A stretch of 63,882 nt of DNA from Methylophilaceae bacterium (lineage in GTDB: Bacteria > Pseudomonadota > Gammaproteobacteria > Burkholderiales > Methylophilaceae): NCBI GenBank assembly GCA_017858095.1, contig JAFMCB010000005.1, positions 1 through 63,882 of the forward strand, in the 5' to 3' direction. This document shows, in pieces, positions 56,266-63,882 of this stretch. The position numbers were made by a program, and so were the translations under genes. The notes beneath the pieces were generated by a model. It made no database searches and had not been told where the DNA came from. It saw only the letters and a program-made list of their open reading frames with translations. The stretch's first letter is position 1. Every line of letters starts with the position of its first letter.

Positions 56266-58221
56266 ATGTCAAAAATTATTGGAATTGATTTAGGAACCAC
56301 CAACTCCTGTGTGGCAATAATGGAGGGTGGCAAAGCAAAGGTTATTGAAAATGCAGAGGGCGCTCGCACGACGCCATCAATTGTTGCATACCAAGACGAA
56401 GGTGAAACACTGGTCGGCGCTCCGGCTAAACGTCAAGCGGTAACGAATCCAAAAAATACACTTTATGCCGTGAAACGACTGATTGGTAGGAAATTTGAAG
56501 AGGATGAGGTGCAAAAAGATATTGATCTTATGCCATATACAATTGCTAAAGCAGATAATGGCGATGCATGGGTAGAGGTAAAAGGAGAAAAAATGGCTCC
56601 CCCTCAGATCTCTGCTGAAATTCTTCGAAAAATGAAAAAAACAGCCGAAGATTATTTGGGTGAAAAGGTTACTGAGGCAGTAATTACCGTGCCAGCTTAT
56701 TTTAATGATAGCCAAAGACAAGCTACCAAAGATGCCGGACGAATTGCTGGGCTTGAAGTAAAAAGAATTATCAATGAACCCACTGCAGCCGCATTGGCTT
56801 TTGGTCTTGATAAAAAAGAAGGTGACAGAAAAATTGCTGTCTACGATTTAGGCGGTGGAACATTTGATATCTCAATTATTGAAATCAGTAGCGTTGATGG
56901 TGAGCATCAGTTTGAAGTTTTATCTACTAATGGGGATACCTTTTTAGGGGGTGAAGATTTTGATAATCGCATTATCGACTTCTTGGCAGAAGAATTTAAA
57001 AAAGAAAATAGTGTTGACCTGACAAAAGATATGTTGGCAAAACAAAGGTTGAAAGAAGCAGCTGAGAAAGCAAAAATTGAATTATCAAGTAGTACTCAAA
57101 CTGAAATCAACTTGCCCTACATTACTGCCGACGCATCTGGGCCAAAACATTTGGTGGTTAAATTAACCCGATCAAAATTAGAATCACTCGTTGATGAGCT
57201 AATTGATAGGACTACAGCACCATGCCAAACTGCAATTAAAGACTCGGGACTTTCTGCATCTGAAATCTCTGATGTCATTCTTGTAGGAGGCCAAACGAGA
57301 ATGCCAAAGGTGCAAGAAAAAGTAAAAGAAATATTTGGAGTTGAGGCACGAAAAGATATTAACCCTGATGAAGCTGTCGCAATTGGTGCAGCCGTTCAAG
57401 GTGGTGTTCTGCAAGGTGATGTGAAAGATGTATTACTATTAGATGTCACACCTTTGAGCCTTGGAATTGAGACACTTGGTGGGGTAATGACTAAATTAAT
57501 TAAAAAAAATACAACCATTCCGACCAAAGCATCACAAGTATTTTCAACTGCGGAAGACAATCAAAATGCTGTTACCATTCACGTCTTACAAGGTGAAAGA
57601 GAAATGGCAACAGGCAATAAAAGTTTAGGCCAATTTAATTTGACTGATATCCCTGTAGCCCCGCGAGGCACGCCCCAAATTGAAGTATCTTTTGATATTG
57701 ATGCCAATGGTATCTTGCATGTAAATGCCAAAGACAAAGCAACTGGCAAAGAAAACAAGATCACCATTAAAGCAAATGGCGGCTTATCTGATGAAGAAAT
57801 TAAAAAGATGGAGGAAGATGCGGAGCGTTTTGCTGAAGATGACAAGAAGCTGAAAGAGTTAGTTGATGCGAAAAATATGGCAGAAGCCATGATTCATTCT
57901 GTTGAAAAATCAATGAAAGAACATGGAGATAAACTCGATAAAGCTGAAAAAGAAAAAATTGAAGCATCATTAAAAGATCTTCAAGAAGCAATTAAATCTG
58001 ATAACAAAGATGAAATTGAAGCGAAAAATAAAGCTCTAGCCGAGGCTTCTCAAAAACTTGGTGAAAAAGTTTATGCTGAACAACAAGCACAACAACAAAC
58101 TTCTGAGTCAAAAAAAGACGGAAAAGAAGAAAAAACGGTTGACGCAGAAGTAGTTGATGCAGACTTTGAGGAAGTCAAAGAAGATCAAGATACACAAGCT
58201 GAAAAAAAATCCGATAAATAA
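56266..58221 (+). CDS. dnaK: Chaperone DnaK (Hsp70)
   Basis: Main ATP-driven Hsp70. The 651-residue protein has the ATPase signature [12 protein letters not shown] near residues 5-16, [26 protein letters not shown], a substrate domain ([21 protein letters not shown]) and a glutamine-rich linker before the conserved acidic tail ([15 protein letters not shown]). AAGGA lies before the ATG. A perfect palindrome follows its stop and separates it from dnaJ. Confidence 0.98.
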   Translation: MSKIIGIDLGTTNSCVAIMEGGKAKVIENAEGARTTPSIVAYQDEGETLVGAPAKRQAVTNPKNTLYAVKRLIGRKFEEDEVQKDIDLMPYTIAKADNGDAWVEVKGEKMAPPQISAEILRKMKKTAEDYLGEKVTEAVITVPAYFNDSQRQATKDAGRIAGLEVKRIINEPTAAALAFGLDKKEGDRKIAVYDLGGGTFDISIIEISSVDGEHQFEVLSTNGDTFLGGEDFDNRIIDFLAEEFKKENSVDLTKDMLAKQRLKEAAEKAKIELSSSTQTEINLPYITADASGPKHLVVKLTRSKLESLVDELIDRTTAPCQTAIKDSGLSASEISDVILVGGQTRMPKVQEKVKEIFGVEARKDINPDEAVAIGAAVQGGVLQGDVKDVLLLDVTPLSLGIETLGGVMTKLIKKNTTIPTKASQVFSTAEDNQNAVTIHVLQGEREMATGNKSLGQFNLTDIPVAPRGTPQIEVSFDIDANGILHVNAKDKATGKENKITIKANGGLSDEEIKKMEEDAERFAEDDKKLKELVDAKNMAEAMIHSVEKSMKEHGDKLDKAEKEKIEASLKDLQEAIKSDNKDEIEAKNKALAEASQKLGEKVYAEQQAQQQTSESKKDGKEEKTVDAEVVDADFEEVKEDQDTQAEKKSDK

Positions 58222-58227
58222 CTAAAG

Positions 58228-58251
58228 TCATGGGGCTCTAGAGCCCCATGA
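58228..58251 (+). repeat. 24-base perfect palindrome between dnaK and dnaJ
   Basis: TCATGGGGCTCT followed immediately by its reverse complement. In RNA it would form a very stable stem with a tight loop just eight bases before the dnaJ ATG at 58260. No T-tract follows, so it looks like an mRNA stability or translation-control hairpin rather than a terminator. Confidence 0.8.
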
Positions 58252-58259
58252 TATTTCTT

Positions 58260-59384
58260 ATGGCAACTAATAGAGATTACTACGAAATCCTTGGCCTCAG
58301 CCGAGATGCATCTAATGATGAAATTAAAAAGGCTTTTAAAAAGCTGGCAATGAAGTTTCATCCAGATAGAAATCCAGACAACCCAAAGGCTGAAGAGCAA
58401 TTTAAAGAGGCAAAAGAGGCTTATGAGGTGCTATCGGATCCACAGAAAAAATCTGCTTATGATCAATTTGGCCACGCTGGAGTTAACCAAAATATGGGGG
58501 GTGGAGCTGGCTTTGGTGATTTTTCTGACTTTGGTGATGCTTTTGGTGATATTTTTGGTGATATTTTTGGTGGTGGTCGCGCAAGTAACAAATCAAATGT
58601 TTACCGAGGGGCAGACCTTAGATATAACATGGCTGTTACTCTAGAACAGGCTTACAAAGGAACTGAAACAAAAATAAAAATTCCTGTGATGGTTGGATGT
58701 AAAAGCTGCTCGGGTTCGGGTGCTAAAAAAGGTACTGAACCATCAACTTGTGGCACTTGCCAAGGACATGGTCAGGTAAGAATGCAGCAGGGATTTTTTT
58801 CTGTGCAGCAAACTTGCCCAAATTGTCATGGGTCAGGAAAAGTAATCAAGGATCCTTGTGGCGATTGCAGTGGCTCAGGCCGGATTAAAGAATCAAAAAC
58901 ATTATCGGTCAAAATACCGGCAGGGGTTGATGAAGGTGACCGAATAAGACTTAGCGGTGAAGGAGAAGCCGGTTTAAATGGAGGTCCATCGGGTGACTTA
59001 TATGTTGTAGTTAGCTTGAAGCCGCATGAATTATTTGAGCGTGATGGTGGTAACCTTCATTGTGAGATGCCAGTAAGTATCACCACTGCTGCGCTTGGAG
59101 GAGAGATAAGCGTACCTACACTTGATGGAACGGCAAAAATTAAAATTCCAGCAGGAACACAAACTGGAGCTGTTTTTCGGCTGAGAGGTAAGGGTATTAA
59201 ACCTATCAGAGAAAGTCAAAATGGTGATTTACATTGTCACGTAGTGGTAGAAACTCCAGTTAATCTAAGTGAAAATCAAAAAAAACTATTCGAAGAAATT
59301 GAAACACTCAACCAAAAAAACCACGAAAAACATAGTCCAAGATCAAAAGGTTGGCTTGATAAAGTTAAAGAGTTTTTCGATTAA
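58260..59384 (+). CDS. dnaJ: Chaperone DnaJ (Hsp40)
   Basis: J-protein partner of DnaK. The 374-residue protein has the J domain with HPD (KFHPDRN, about 30-36), a Gly/Phe-rich region ([18 protein letters not shown]), four CxxCxGxG zinc repeats ([32 protein letters not shown]) and the C-terminal substrate domains. Start chosen at ATG 58260 ([12 protein letters not shown]); an ATG four codons earlier lies within the palindrome. Neither has a clear ribosome-binding site, so dnaJ translation may be weak or regulated. Confidence 0.96.
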   Translation: MATNRDYYEILGLSRDASNDEIKKAFKKLAMKFHPDRNPDNPKAEEQFKEAKEAYEVLSDPQKKSAYDQFGHAGVNQNMGGGAGFGDFSDFGDAFGDIFGDIFGGGRASNKSNVYRGADLRYNMAVTLEQAYKGTETKIKIPVMVGCKSCSGSGAKKGTEPSTCGTCQGHGQVRMQQGFFSVQQTCPNCHGSGKVIKDPCGDCSGSGRIKESKTLSVKIPAGVDEGDRIRLSGEGEAGLNGGPSGDLYVVVSLKPHELFERDGGNLHCEMPVSITTAALGGEISVPTLDGTAKIKIPAGTQTGAVFRLRGKGIKPIRESQNGDLHCHVVVETPVNLSENQKKLFEEIETLNQKNHEKHSPRSKGWLDKVKEFFD

Positions 59385-59770
59385 AAGGTGCCTTTTTGGA
59401 TTAACTCAATTTTATACCCATTGGGGTCTTCAATAAATGCAAGAATGGTTGTGCCATGTAACATTGGACCAGCCTCGCGAATCACCTTACCTCCTTTAGC
59501 TTTTATCTCCTCGCAAGTTTTATATGCATCATCTACTTCGATAGCAATGTGACCAAAGGCCCCTCCATGATCATAACTTTTTGTCTCCCAATTATGTGTT
59601 AATTCAATCACTGTATTTTTAGATTCAGCCCCATACCCAATAAAGGCTAGAGAAAACTTACCGTCAGGATAATCTTGTTGCCTCAGAACATCCATGCCAA
59701 AAAAATCTTTGTAAAAATTAATAGATTCTTCTAAATCATTAACACGTAACATTGTATGTAAAATTCTCAT
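59381..59770 (-). CDS. gloA: Lactoylglutathione lyase GloA (glyoxalase I)
   Basis: Converts the methylglyoxal-glutathione hemithioacetal to S-lactoylglutathione. The 129-residue protein has all four metal ligands at E. coli positions: His5, Glu56, His74 and Glu122. It is the last gene of the minus-strand series after the ferredoxin (10-base gap), and its stop codon interlocks with that of dnaJ. Glyoxalase II is not in the window. Confidence 0.95.
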   Translation of the reverse strand: MRILHTMLRVNDLEESINFYKDFFGMDVLRQQDYPDGKFSLAFIGYGAESKNTVIELTHNWETKSYDHGGAFGHIAIEVDDAYKTCEEIKAKGGKVIREAGPMLHGTTILAFIEDPNGYKIELIQKGTF

Positions 59771-59780
59771 TTAAACTCCT

Positions 59781-60038
<258 letters not shown>

Positions 60039-60506
60039 TTATTTTTTTAATAAAAAGGATTTGATTGGGTCTGAAACAAAAGGAGAAATGTCGCCATCCA
60101 CAGCCACTACTTGCCTGACAAGCGAAGATGAAACATGTCTATATAGCGACGTTGGCGCGAAGAAAATAGTCTCAATTGTCTCATCAAGATCACGGTTCAT
60201 GTTTGCTTGTTGAGATTCGTAATCAAAATCAACTGAATTTCTGATTGATCGAATAATAAAATCAGCTTTTTTTTCTTTGGCTAATTGGACGGTGAGGCCG
60301 TGATAAGAAATTACATCTAAATTTTTTATTGATTTACAAGCTAGCTTAATAAGTTTAACTCTGTCTTCGGTATCAATCATATATTGCTTTGAATCATTCA
60401 CACCCACTGCAACGATGAGACGATCAAAAAACAGTGCGGCCCTCTTTATTATGTCTTCATGGCCTAGCGTAAGTGGGTCGAATGAACCGGGATAGATAGC
60501 AATCAT
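60039..60506 (-). CDS. coaD: Phosphopantetheine adenylyltransferase CoaD
   Basis: Fourth step of coenzyme A synthesis. The 155-residue protein starts AIYPGSFDPLTLGHEDII with the nucleotidyltransferase TxGH motif, then the adenine/phosphate-binding RSIRNSVDFDYE and the C-terminal SSSLVRQVV (ISSTxVR-like). It follows rsmD by ten bases, a conserved order. Confidence 0.97.
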   Translation of the reverse strand: MIAIYPGSFDPLTLGHEDIIKRAALFFDRLIVAVGVNDSKQYMIDTEDRVKLIKLACKSIKNLDVISYHGLTVQLAKEKKADFIIRSIRNSVDFDYESQQANMNRDLDETIETIFFAPTSLYRHVSSSLVRQVVAVDGDISPFVSDPIKSFLLKK

Positions 60507-60516
60507 TTTTGTTTAA

Positions 60517-61050
60517 TTAAACTGTAAGTAAATAAAAGTATACCTGACCAACACGCGCCTCTTTTAAAATTTTATAATCTGAATCCACATATTTGGCGCT
60601 AGACTCAACATATATACAGCCATCATTTTTTAAAAATTTTTTTAAGTTAGCAAGAAGAGAAAAATAAGTTATTTCATGAAATGGTGGATCAAAAAAAATA
60701 ACATCAAAAGACTGAATATTATTCCTCAGAAAATTGCTAGCATCCGAATGAATAATTTCCGCACGATCCGCATTTAAATTAGCTTTATTGTTTTTTAAAT
60801 TTTCGTAAGCATGGCGATTTTTTTCAACAAAAATGCAGCCACTGGCACCTCGCGATAAAGACTCAAAACCTAACGCGCCACTGCCTGAAAAAAGGTCAAG
60901 ACAATCTTTACCGCTCAAATCTTGTCCCAACCAATTAAAAAGTGTTTCTCTAACTCTACCTAAAGTTGGCCTTAAACCATCATGCTCAAAAAAAGAAATA
61001 TTTTTTCTTTTCCATTGTCCACCAATAATTTTGACTAAATTTCTTTTAAT
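60517..61050 (-). CDS. rsmD: 16S rRNA (guanine-966-N2)-methyltransferase RsmD, apparent ATT start
   Basis: Methylates G966 in the 30S subunit. Domain motifs: KIIGGQWKRKNI and GLRPTLGRVRETLFNWL at the N-terminus, SAM motif DLFSGSGALGFE and the catalytic FFDPPF. The conserved N-terminus is in frame back to the peptidase stop codon, but it contains no ATG, GTG or TTG until the TTG at 60930, which would remove about 40 conserved residues. Beginning at the ATT just after the upstream TAA gives 177 residues, the usual size. I therefore propose a rare ATT start; exact start uncertain. Confidence 0.85.
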   Translation of the reverse strand: MKRNLVKIIGGQWKRKNISFFEHDGLRPTLGRVRETLFNWLGQDLSGKDCLDLFSGSGALGFESLSRGASGCIFVEKNRHAYENLKNNKANLNADRAEIIHSDASNFLRNNIQSFDVIFFDPPFHEITYFSLLANLKKFLKNDGCIYVESSAKYVDSDYKILKEARVGQVYFYLLTV

Positions 61051-62340
61051 TTAACTTGCCCCAACAATAACGGTGGTAAATTCATCTAATTTAACCCTTC
61101 TCTTAAAAGCGTCTTTTATTTGCTCAGTAGTTACGGCTTTAACCTTTTCAGAAAAAGTTTCTAAATAGTCTAAAGGGTAATTGTAAAAAGCCATCATGGA
61201 AATGTAGTTCATGATCTTTTTATTGCTATCAAGTCGCAATGGAAAACCCCCAACCATATTACTTTTGGCGGCCACTAATTCTTTTTCAGTTGGTCCAAAA
61301 TCAATAAACTCCTTTACCACTTTTTTGACTAAATCAAATGCCTGATCAATTTGCTCTTTTTTTGTTTGAAGGCCTATTTGAAATGGGCCTTTTTCTTGCA
61401 TCGGCATAAAGTAACTATACACAGAATACACATAACCTTTTTTTTCGCGAACTTCTTCGGTCAGTCTTGACACGAAACCACCTCCTCCAAGAATATAATT
61501 ACCAACATATAAAGGAAAAAAGTCTTTGTCTCCACGCTTCATTATGGGATAGCCGAAGTGTAAGTGTGCTTGTGATGACGGATGGTCAATTTTAATTGTC
61601 TGGCTTTGATTTAATTTAACCTCTTTGAGAGATTGTAAATTTTTATTTGACGGTAAATCATGGCTAATTTGATTTGCAAACAAAGTAGCTTCTTTTTTTG
61701 ATAAATCTCCAACTATAACAATGACTGCAGATTTTGGTGAATATGTGCTGTCATAAAAAGACTTTAAATCAGTATCATTGATCTTTTCGACAGATTCCAC
61801 AAAACCAGAACTTGGAAGTGCGTAGCTATGATCTCCATACATTGCCTTCATAAAAGCTTTACTGCCAATCGAATCTGGCAAAGTGTCCGATTGTCTAATA
61901 CTAGAGATATACCTTTGCTTTTCTCTTTCTACAATATCTTTATCAAAATTCGGTTTATGCAAAACAAGTTGGAAAAGTTTGAATGCTTCTTGTTTTTTTT
62001 CTGAAAGAGTCCGCAAGCTGAATGAGCTTTTATCTTGATCAAAGCCACTACCAATTTCTGCACCAATTTCGGTAAATTTATTAATAATTTCCTCTTGCTT
62101 TAAATTATCAGAGCCTAGAAGCATCATATGATTTGTGAGGGATGCTGTTCCGGCACTTTCAAGCCGATCATATGCACTGCCAGCCTTAAAACTTACTTCC
62201 ACATCAATGATTGGTAAATCATGATTTTTAACAAAAAGTACTCTTGCCCCTTTGTCAGTTATCCAAGAGTCGATATTTACTGCTGCATTAACTGGGAATG
62301 CAAAGACAACAAAAAATAGTATTAAACTTCTAATGAACAT
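61051..62340 (-). CDS. M16 family peptidase-like protein, probably non-catalytic partner
   Basis: Periplasmic protein of 429 residues with a signal peptide (MFIRSLILFFVVFAFPVNA) and the two-domain M16 fold. The zinc motif HxxEH is lost: the equivalent segment reads SLTNHMMLLGS. It keeps the glycine-rich loop GGGGFVSRLTEEVREKKG found in the partner subunit of processing-peptidase pairs. The ATG at 62340 overlaps the upstream M16 gene by eleven bases and has AAGGAAA before it. It likely forms a heterodimer with that gene's product. Confidence 0.9.
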   Translation of the reverse strand: MFIRSLILFFVVFAFPVNAAVNIDSWITDKGARVLFVKNHDLPIIDVEVSFKAGSAYDRLESAGTASLTNHMMLLGSDNLKQEEIINKFTEIGAEIGSGFDQDKSSFSLRTLSEKKQEAFKLFQLVLHKPNFDKDIVEREKQRYISSIRQSDTLPDSIGSKAFMKAMYGDHSYALPSSGFVESVEKINDTDLKSFYDSTYSPKSAVIVIVGDLSKKEATLFANQISHDLPSNKNLQSLKEVKLNQSQTIKIDHPSSQAHLHFGYPIMKRGDKDFFPLYVGNYILGGGGFVSRLTEEVREKKGYVYSVYSYFMPMQEKGPFQIGLQTKKEQIDQAFDLVKKVVKEFIDFGPTEKELVAAKSNMVGGFPLRLDSNKKIMNYISMMAFYNYPLDYLETFSEKVKAVTTEQIKDAFKRRVKLDEFTTVIVGAS

Positions 62341-63691
62341 GAGGTTTTCCTTGTGGTTTTTTATTAGGATCAAGAGGCTGGGGATCTAACGACACAACAG
62401 TTAATCGATCATCAACAAAGTATTTTTTTGCCACATCCTGTATTTGACTCGAGCTAACTTTTTTTACATTTTCAATATATTGATCCATTAGGGTATGAGG
62501 GTAACCTATAGTTTCCAACTGACCGATCTGCATGGCTTGATAAAAAACAGAATCTTTTTCGTATACCTCACTGGCAATAACACTTGTTTTAATTCGATTT
62601 AATTCCTCTTGAGTTACACCTTGATCGACTATTTTTTTAATTTCTTTTTTTATAGCTATTTCAAGTTGCTCAACTGAAACTTCCTCACTTGGTGTAGCAT
62701 AAAACTCAAACAAACTTAGTCCGCCGCGCGTAATCATGGCGTAACCTGCCCCCGCATTTAGAGCAATTCTTTGTTCATTGACTAGACTTTGATTTAAACG
62801 AGCAGCACTGGTATTTGACAGAATGCCAGCTAAAACCTCTAGCGCGTAAATATCTTTGCTGTCTTTTGAAAGATTCTTATCAAGCGCAGGTACTTTGTAA
62901 GCCATTTGTAAGTAGCTTAACTTACTTGGTGCTTTTACAATTGCTTTTCTCATCCCCGTTTGCTCTGCTTCAATTTGAGGCTTACGTGTTTTAATTTTTT
63001 TTGCTGGAATCGGTCCGAAGTATTTTTGTGCCAATAAAAAAACATCATCTGCTTTCACGTCGCCAGCAACAACTAGAATGGCATTACTTGGTGTGTACCA
63101 GTCGTTATACCACTCTAGCGCATCTTCATAAGTCATATTTTCGAGGTCATTCATCCATCCAACCACAGGCCTACCATAAGGATGGGATACAAAAGCAAGT
63201 GATTGCATGAGCTCGTTAACTTGAGAAGTTGGCTTATCATCTGTACGCCAACGACGCTCCTCCATCACAACTTGAATTTCTTTATTGAACTCTTCTTCAA
63301 GAATAACTAAATTTTGCATTCGATCTGCTTCCATTTTGAGCACCATGGGTAAGTTACTTTTTTCTATTCGTTGAAAATAACAAGTATAGTCAGCACCAGT
63401 GAAAGCATTTTCACTTCCGCCTGCTGCTGCTACTATTTCAGAAAATTCACCAGGCTTTGTAGTTTTTGTGCCTTTAAACATCATATGTTCGAGCACATGG
63501 GCTACGCCTGTTTTACCGTTAACCTCGTCAATACTTCCGGCACGATACCAAACTTGAGAAATGACAACAGGAGACCTATGGTCCTCCTTAACAAAAATTT
63601 TCATTCCATTATCAAGTATTGATTGATGAACTTGAGCATGAATGAAAGTTGGAAACAAAAATAAAAATAAAAATAACTTTTTAAATATCAC
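62330..63691 (-). CDS. M16 family zinc metallopeptidase, catalytic subunit
   Basis: Periplasmic peptidase of 453 residues with a signal peptide (cleaved near FIHAQ) and the intact HxxEH zinc motif (HVLEHMMFKGT, near residue 65) plus downstream glutamates (EEEFNKEIQVVMEERR). Start chosen at the GTG at 63691, because AAGG lies seven bases ahead; a TTG two codons upstream would touch that signal. It is the first gene of the M16-M16-rsmD-coaD-fdx-gloA series and is divergent from ftsY. Substrate unknown. Confidence 0.92.
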   Translation of the reverse strand: MIFKKLFLFLFLFPTFIHAQVHQSILDNGMKIFVKEDHRSPVVISQVWYRAGSIDEVNGKTGVAHVLEHMMFKGTKTTKPGEFSEIVAAAGGSENAFTGADYTCYFQRIEKSNLPMVLKMEADRMQNLVILEEEFNKEIQVVMEERRWRTDDKPTSQVNELMQSLAFVSHPYGRPVVGWMNDLENMTYEDALEWYNDWYTPSNAILVVAGDVKADDVFLLAQKYFGPIPAKKIKTRKPQIEAEQTGMRKAIVKAPSKLSYLQMAYKVPALDKNLSKDSKDIYALEVLAGILSNTSAARLNQSLVNEQRIALNAGAGYAMITRGGLSLFEFYATPSEEVSVEQLEIAIKKEIKKIVDQGVTQEELNRIKTSVIASEVYEKDSVFYQAMQIGQLETIGYPHTLMDQYIENVKKVSSSQIQDVAKKYFVDDRLTVVSLDPQPLDPNKKPQGKPHVH

Positions 63692-63773
63692 AGGCAATCC
63701 TTAGGTTATAAACTTGTATAATGAAGACATAAACAAGACCATAATAATTTAATTTAGTTCTCAATCCACTTTA

Positions 63774-63882
63774 ATGTTTGATTTTTTAAAAAAGTTAATA
63801 AAAAAAGACCCGAAAGCACCGGCGAAACCGAAAGCACCGGCGAAACCGAAAGCACCGGCGAAACCGAAAGCACCGGCGAAAC
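63774..63882 (+). CDS. ftsY: Signal recognition particle receptor FtsY, N-terminus only (cut by window end)
   Basis: Reads MFDFLKKLIKKD, an amphipathic membrane-targeting start typical of FtsY, followed by a proline/lysine/alanine linker encoded by 18-base tandem repeats. Only 36 codons are inside the window, so the GTPase domain is not seen. Identification rests on the start, on the low-complexity A-domain and on the conserved divergent position next to M16 peptidases and rsmD. Confidence 0.72.
   Translation, partial: MFDFLKKLIKKDPKAPAKPKAPAKPKAPAKPKAPAK
63810..63882 (+). repeat. 18-base tandem repeat in the ftsY linker
   Basis: Four identical copies of CCGAAAGCACCGGCGAAA begin at 63810 and continue to the window edge; each encodes PKAPAK. 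The repeats are GC-richer than their surroundings and identical at the base level, including third positions. Confidence 0.97.

Noticed and set aside
60517-60930. RsmD as a truncated pseudogene starting at the TTG at 60930
   Set aside because: All conserved N-terminal residues are present in frame upstream, so the gene is intact apart from the start codon question.
63810-63882. Tandem repeats as a CRISPR array
   Set aside because: Units are contiguous without spacers and form an in-frame PKAPAK coding repeat of ftsY.

Overview
The window is about 64 kb of AT-rich, tightly packed bacterial chromosome holding housekeeping genes in long operons. Several local gene orders are typical of Betaproteobacteria: rpoE-rseAB-rseC-degQ-lepA-lepB-rnc-era-recO-pdxJ-acpS; iscR followed by two cysteine desulfurases and iscUA-hscBA-fdx; prfB-lysS; and grpE-dnaK-dnaJ. 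The small gaps, frequent 1-11 bp overlaps, low GC, and an Entner-Doudoroff pair (edd-eda) suggest a streamlined aquatic Methylophilaceae relative (Ca. Methylopumilus/OM43-like). That assignment is an inference from gene order and composition, not from a database match. No prophage, IS element, CRISPR array, toxin island or secondary-metabolite cluster is visible, and no gap between genes exceeds 300 bases.

Layout. 1-290: the 5' part of an initiator tRNA gene and its promoter (minus strand), plus a second near-consensus promoter that may drive a small RNA. 291-12957 (minus): the sigma-E operon (rpoE, rseA, rseB, rseC, degQ) running into lepA, lepB, rnc, era, recO, pdxJ, acpS, tcdA and htpG; htpG has its own sigma-32 promoter. 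13052-15194 (plus): nadB and slyD, then suhB (minus) and trmJ (plus). 16848-23847 (plus): cysE and the complete ISC iron-sulfur operon, both preceded by IscR-type operators. 23897-28636 (minus): a Pho-box phosphate porin, carbonic anhydrase, lysS and prfB (with the programmed +1 frameshift). 28755-32513 (plus): pstSCAB behind a Pho box. 32515-37275 (minus): rlmE-ftsH-folP-glmM. 37297-44763: yhbY (plus), then DUF4149, greA, carAB, dapB and a bamE with a long acidic tail (minus). 44836-53102: fur (plus), recN and nadK (minus), hrcA-hemH-hldD-hldE (plus) and a HAD phosphatase (minus). 53104-55557: eda-edd (minus). 55702-59384: grpE-dnaK-dnaJ (plus) from a sigma-32 promoter. 59381-63691 (minus): two M16 peptidases, rsmD, coaD, a ferredoxin and gloA. 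63774-end: the start of ftsY (plus) with an 18-base coding repeat.

How it works together. The genes cover envelope stress (RpoE/Rse/DegQ, BamE, LepB, FtsH), heat shock (HtpG, GrpE, DnaK, DnaJ, HrcA), Fe-S assembly with sulfur supply from cysteine (CysE, IscS), phosphate starvation (porin, PstSCAB), RNA maturation and translation (Rnc, Era, RlmE, RsmD, TrmJ, LepA, RF2, LysRS), cofactors (PdxJ, NadB, NadK, CoaD, FolP, HemH) and LPS heptose synthesis. I see no new multi-gene system. The most notable points are regulatory or structural: a candidate small RNA next to tRNA-fMet, an rsmD frame without a canonical start codon, an IscR-like operator on cysE, a leader hairpin and inverted repeat at the carAB promoter, a terminator-like hairpin abutting the folP start codon, stop codons of convergent genes interlocked by four bases, and repeat-bearing extensions of BamE and FtsY.
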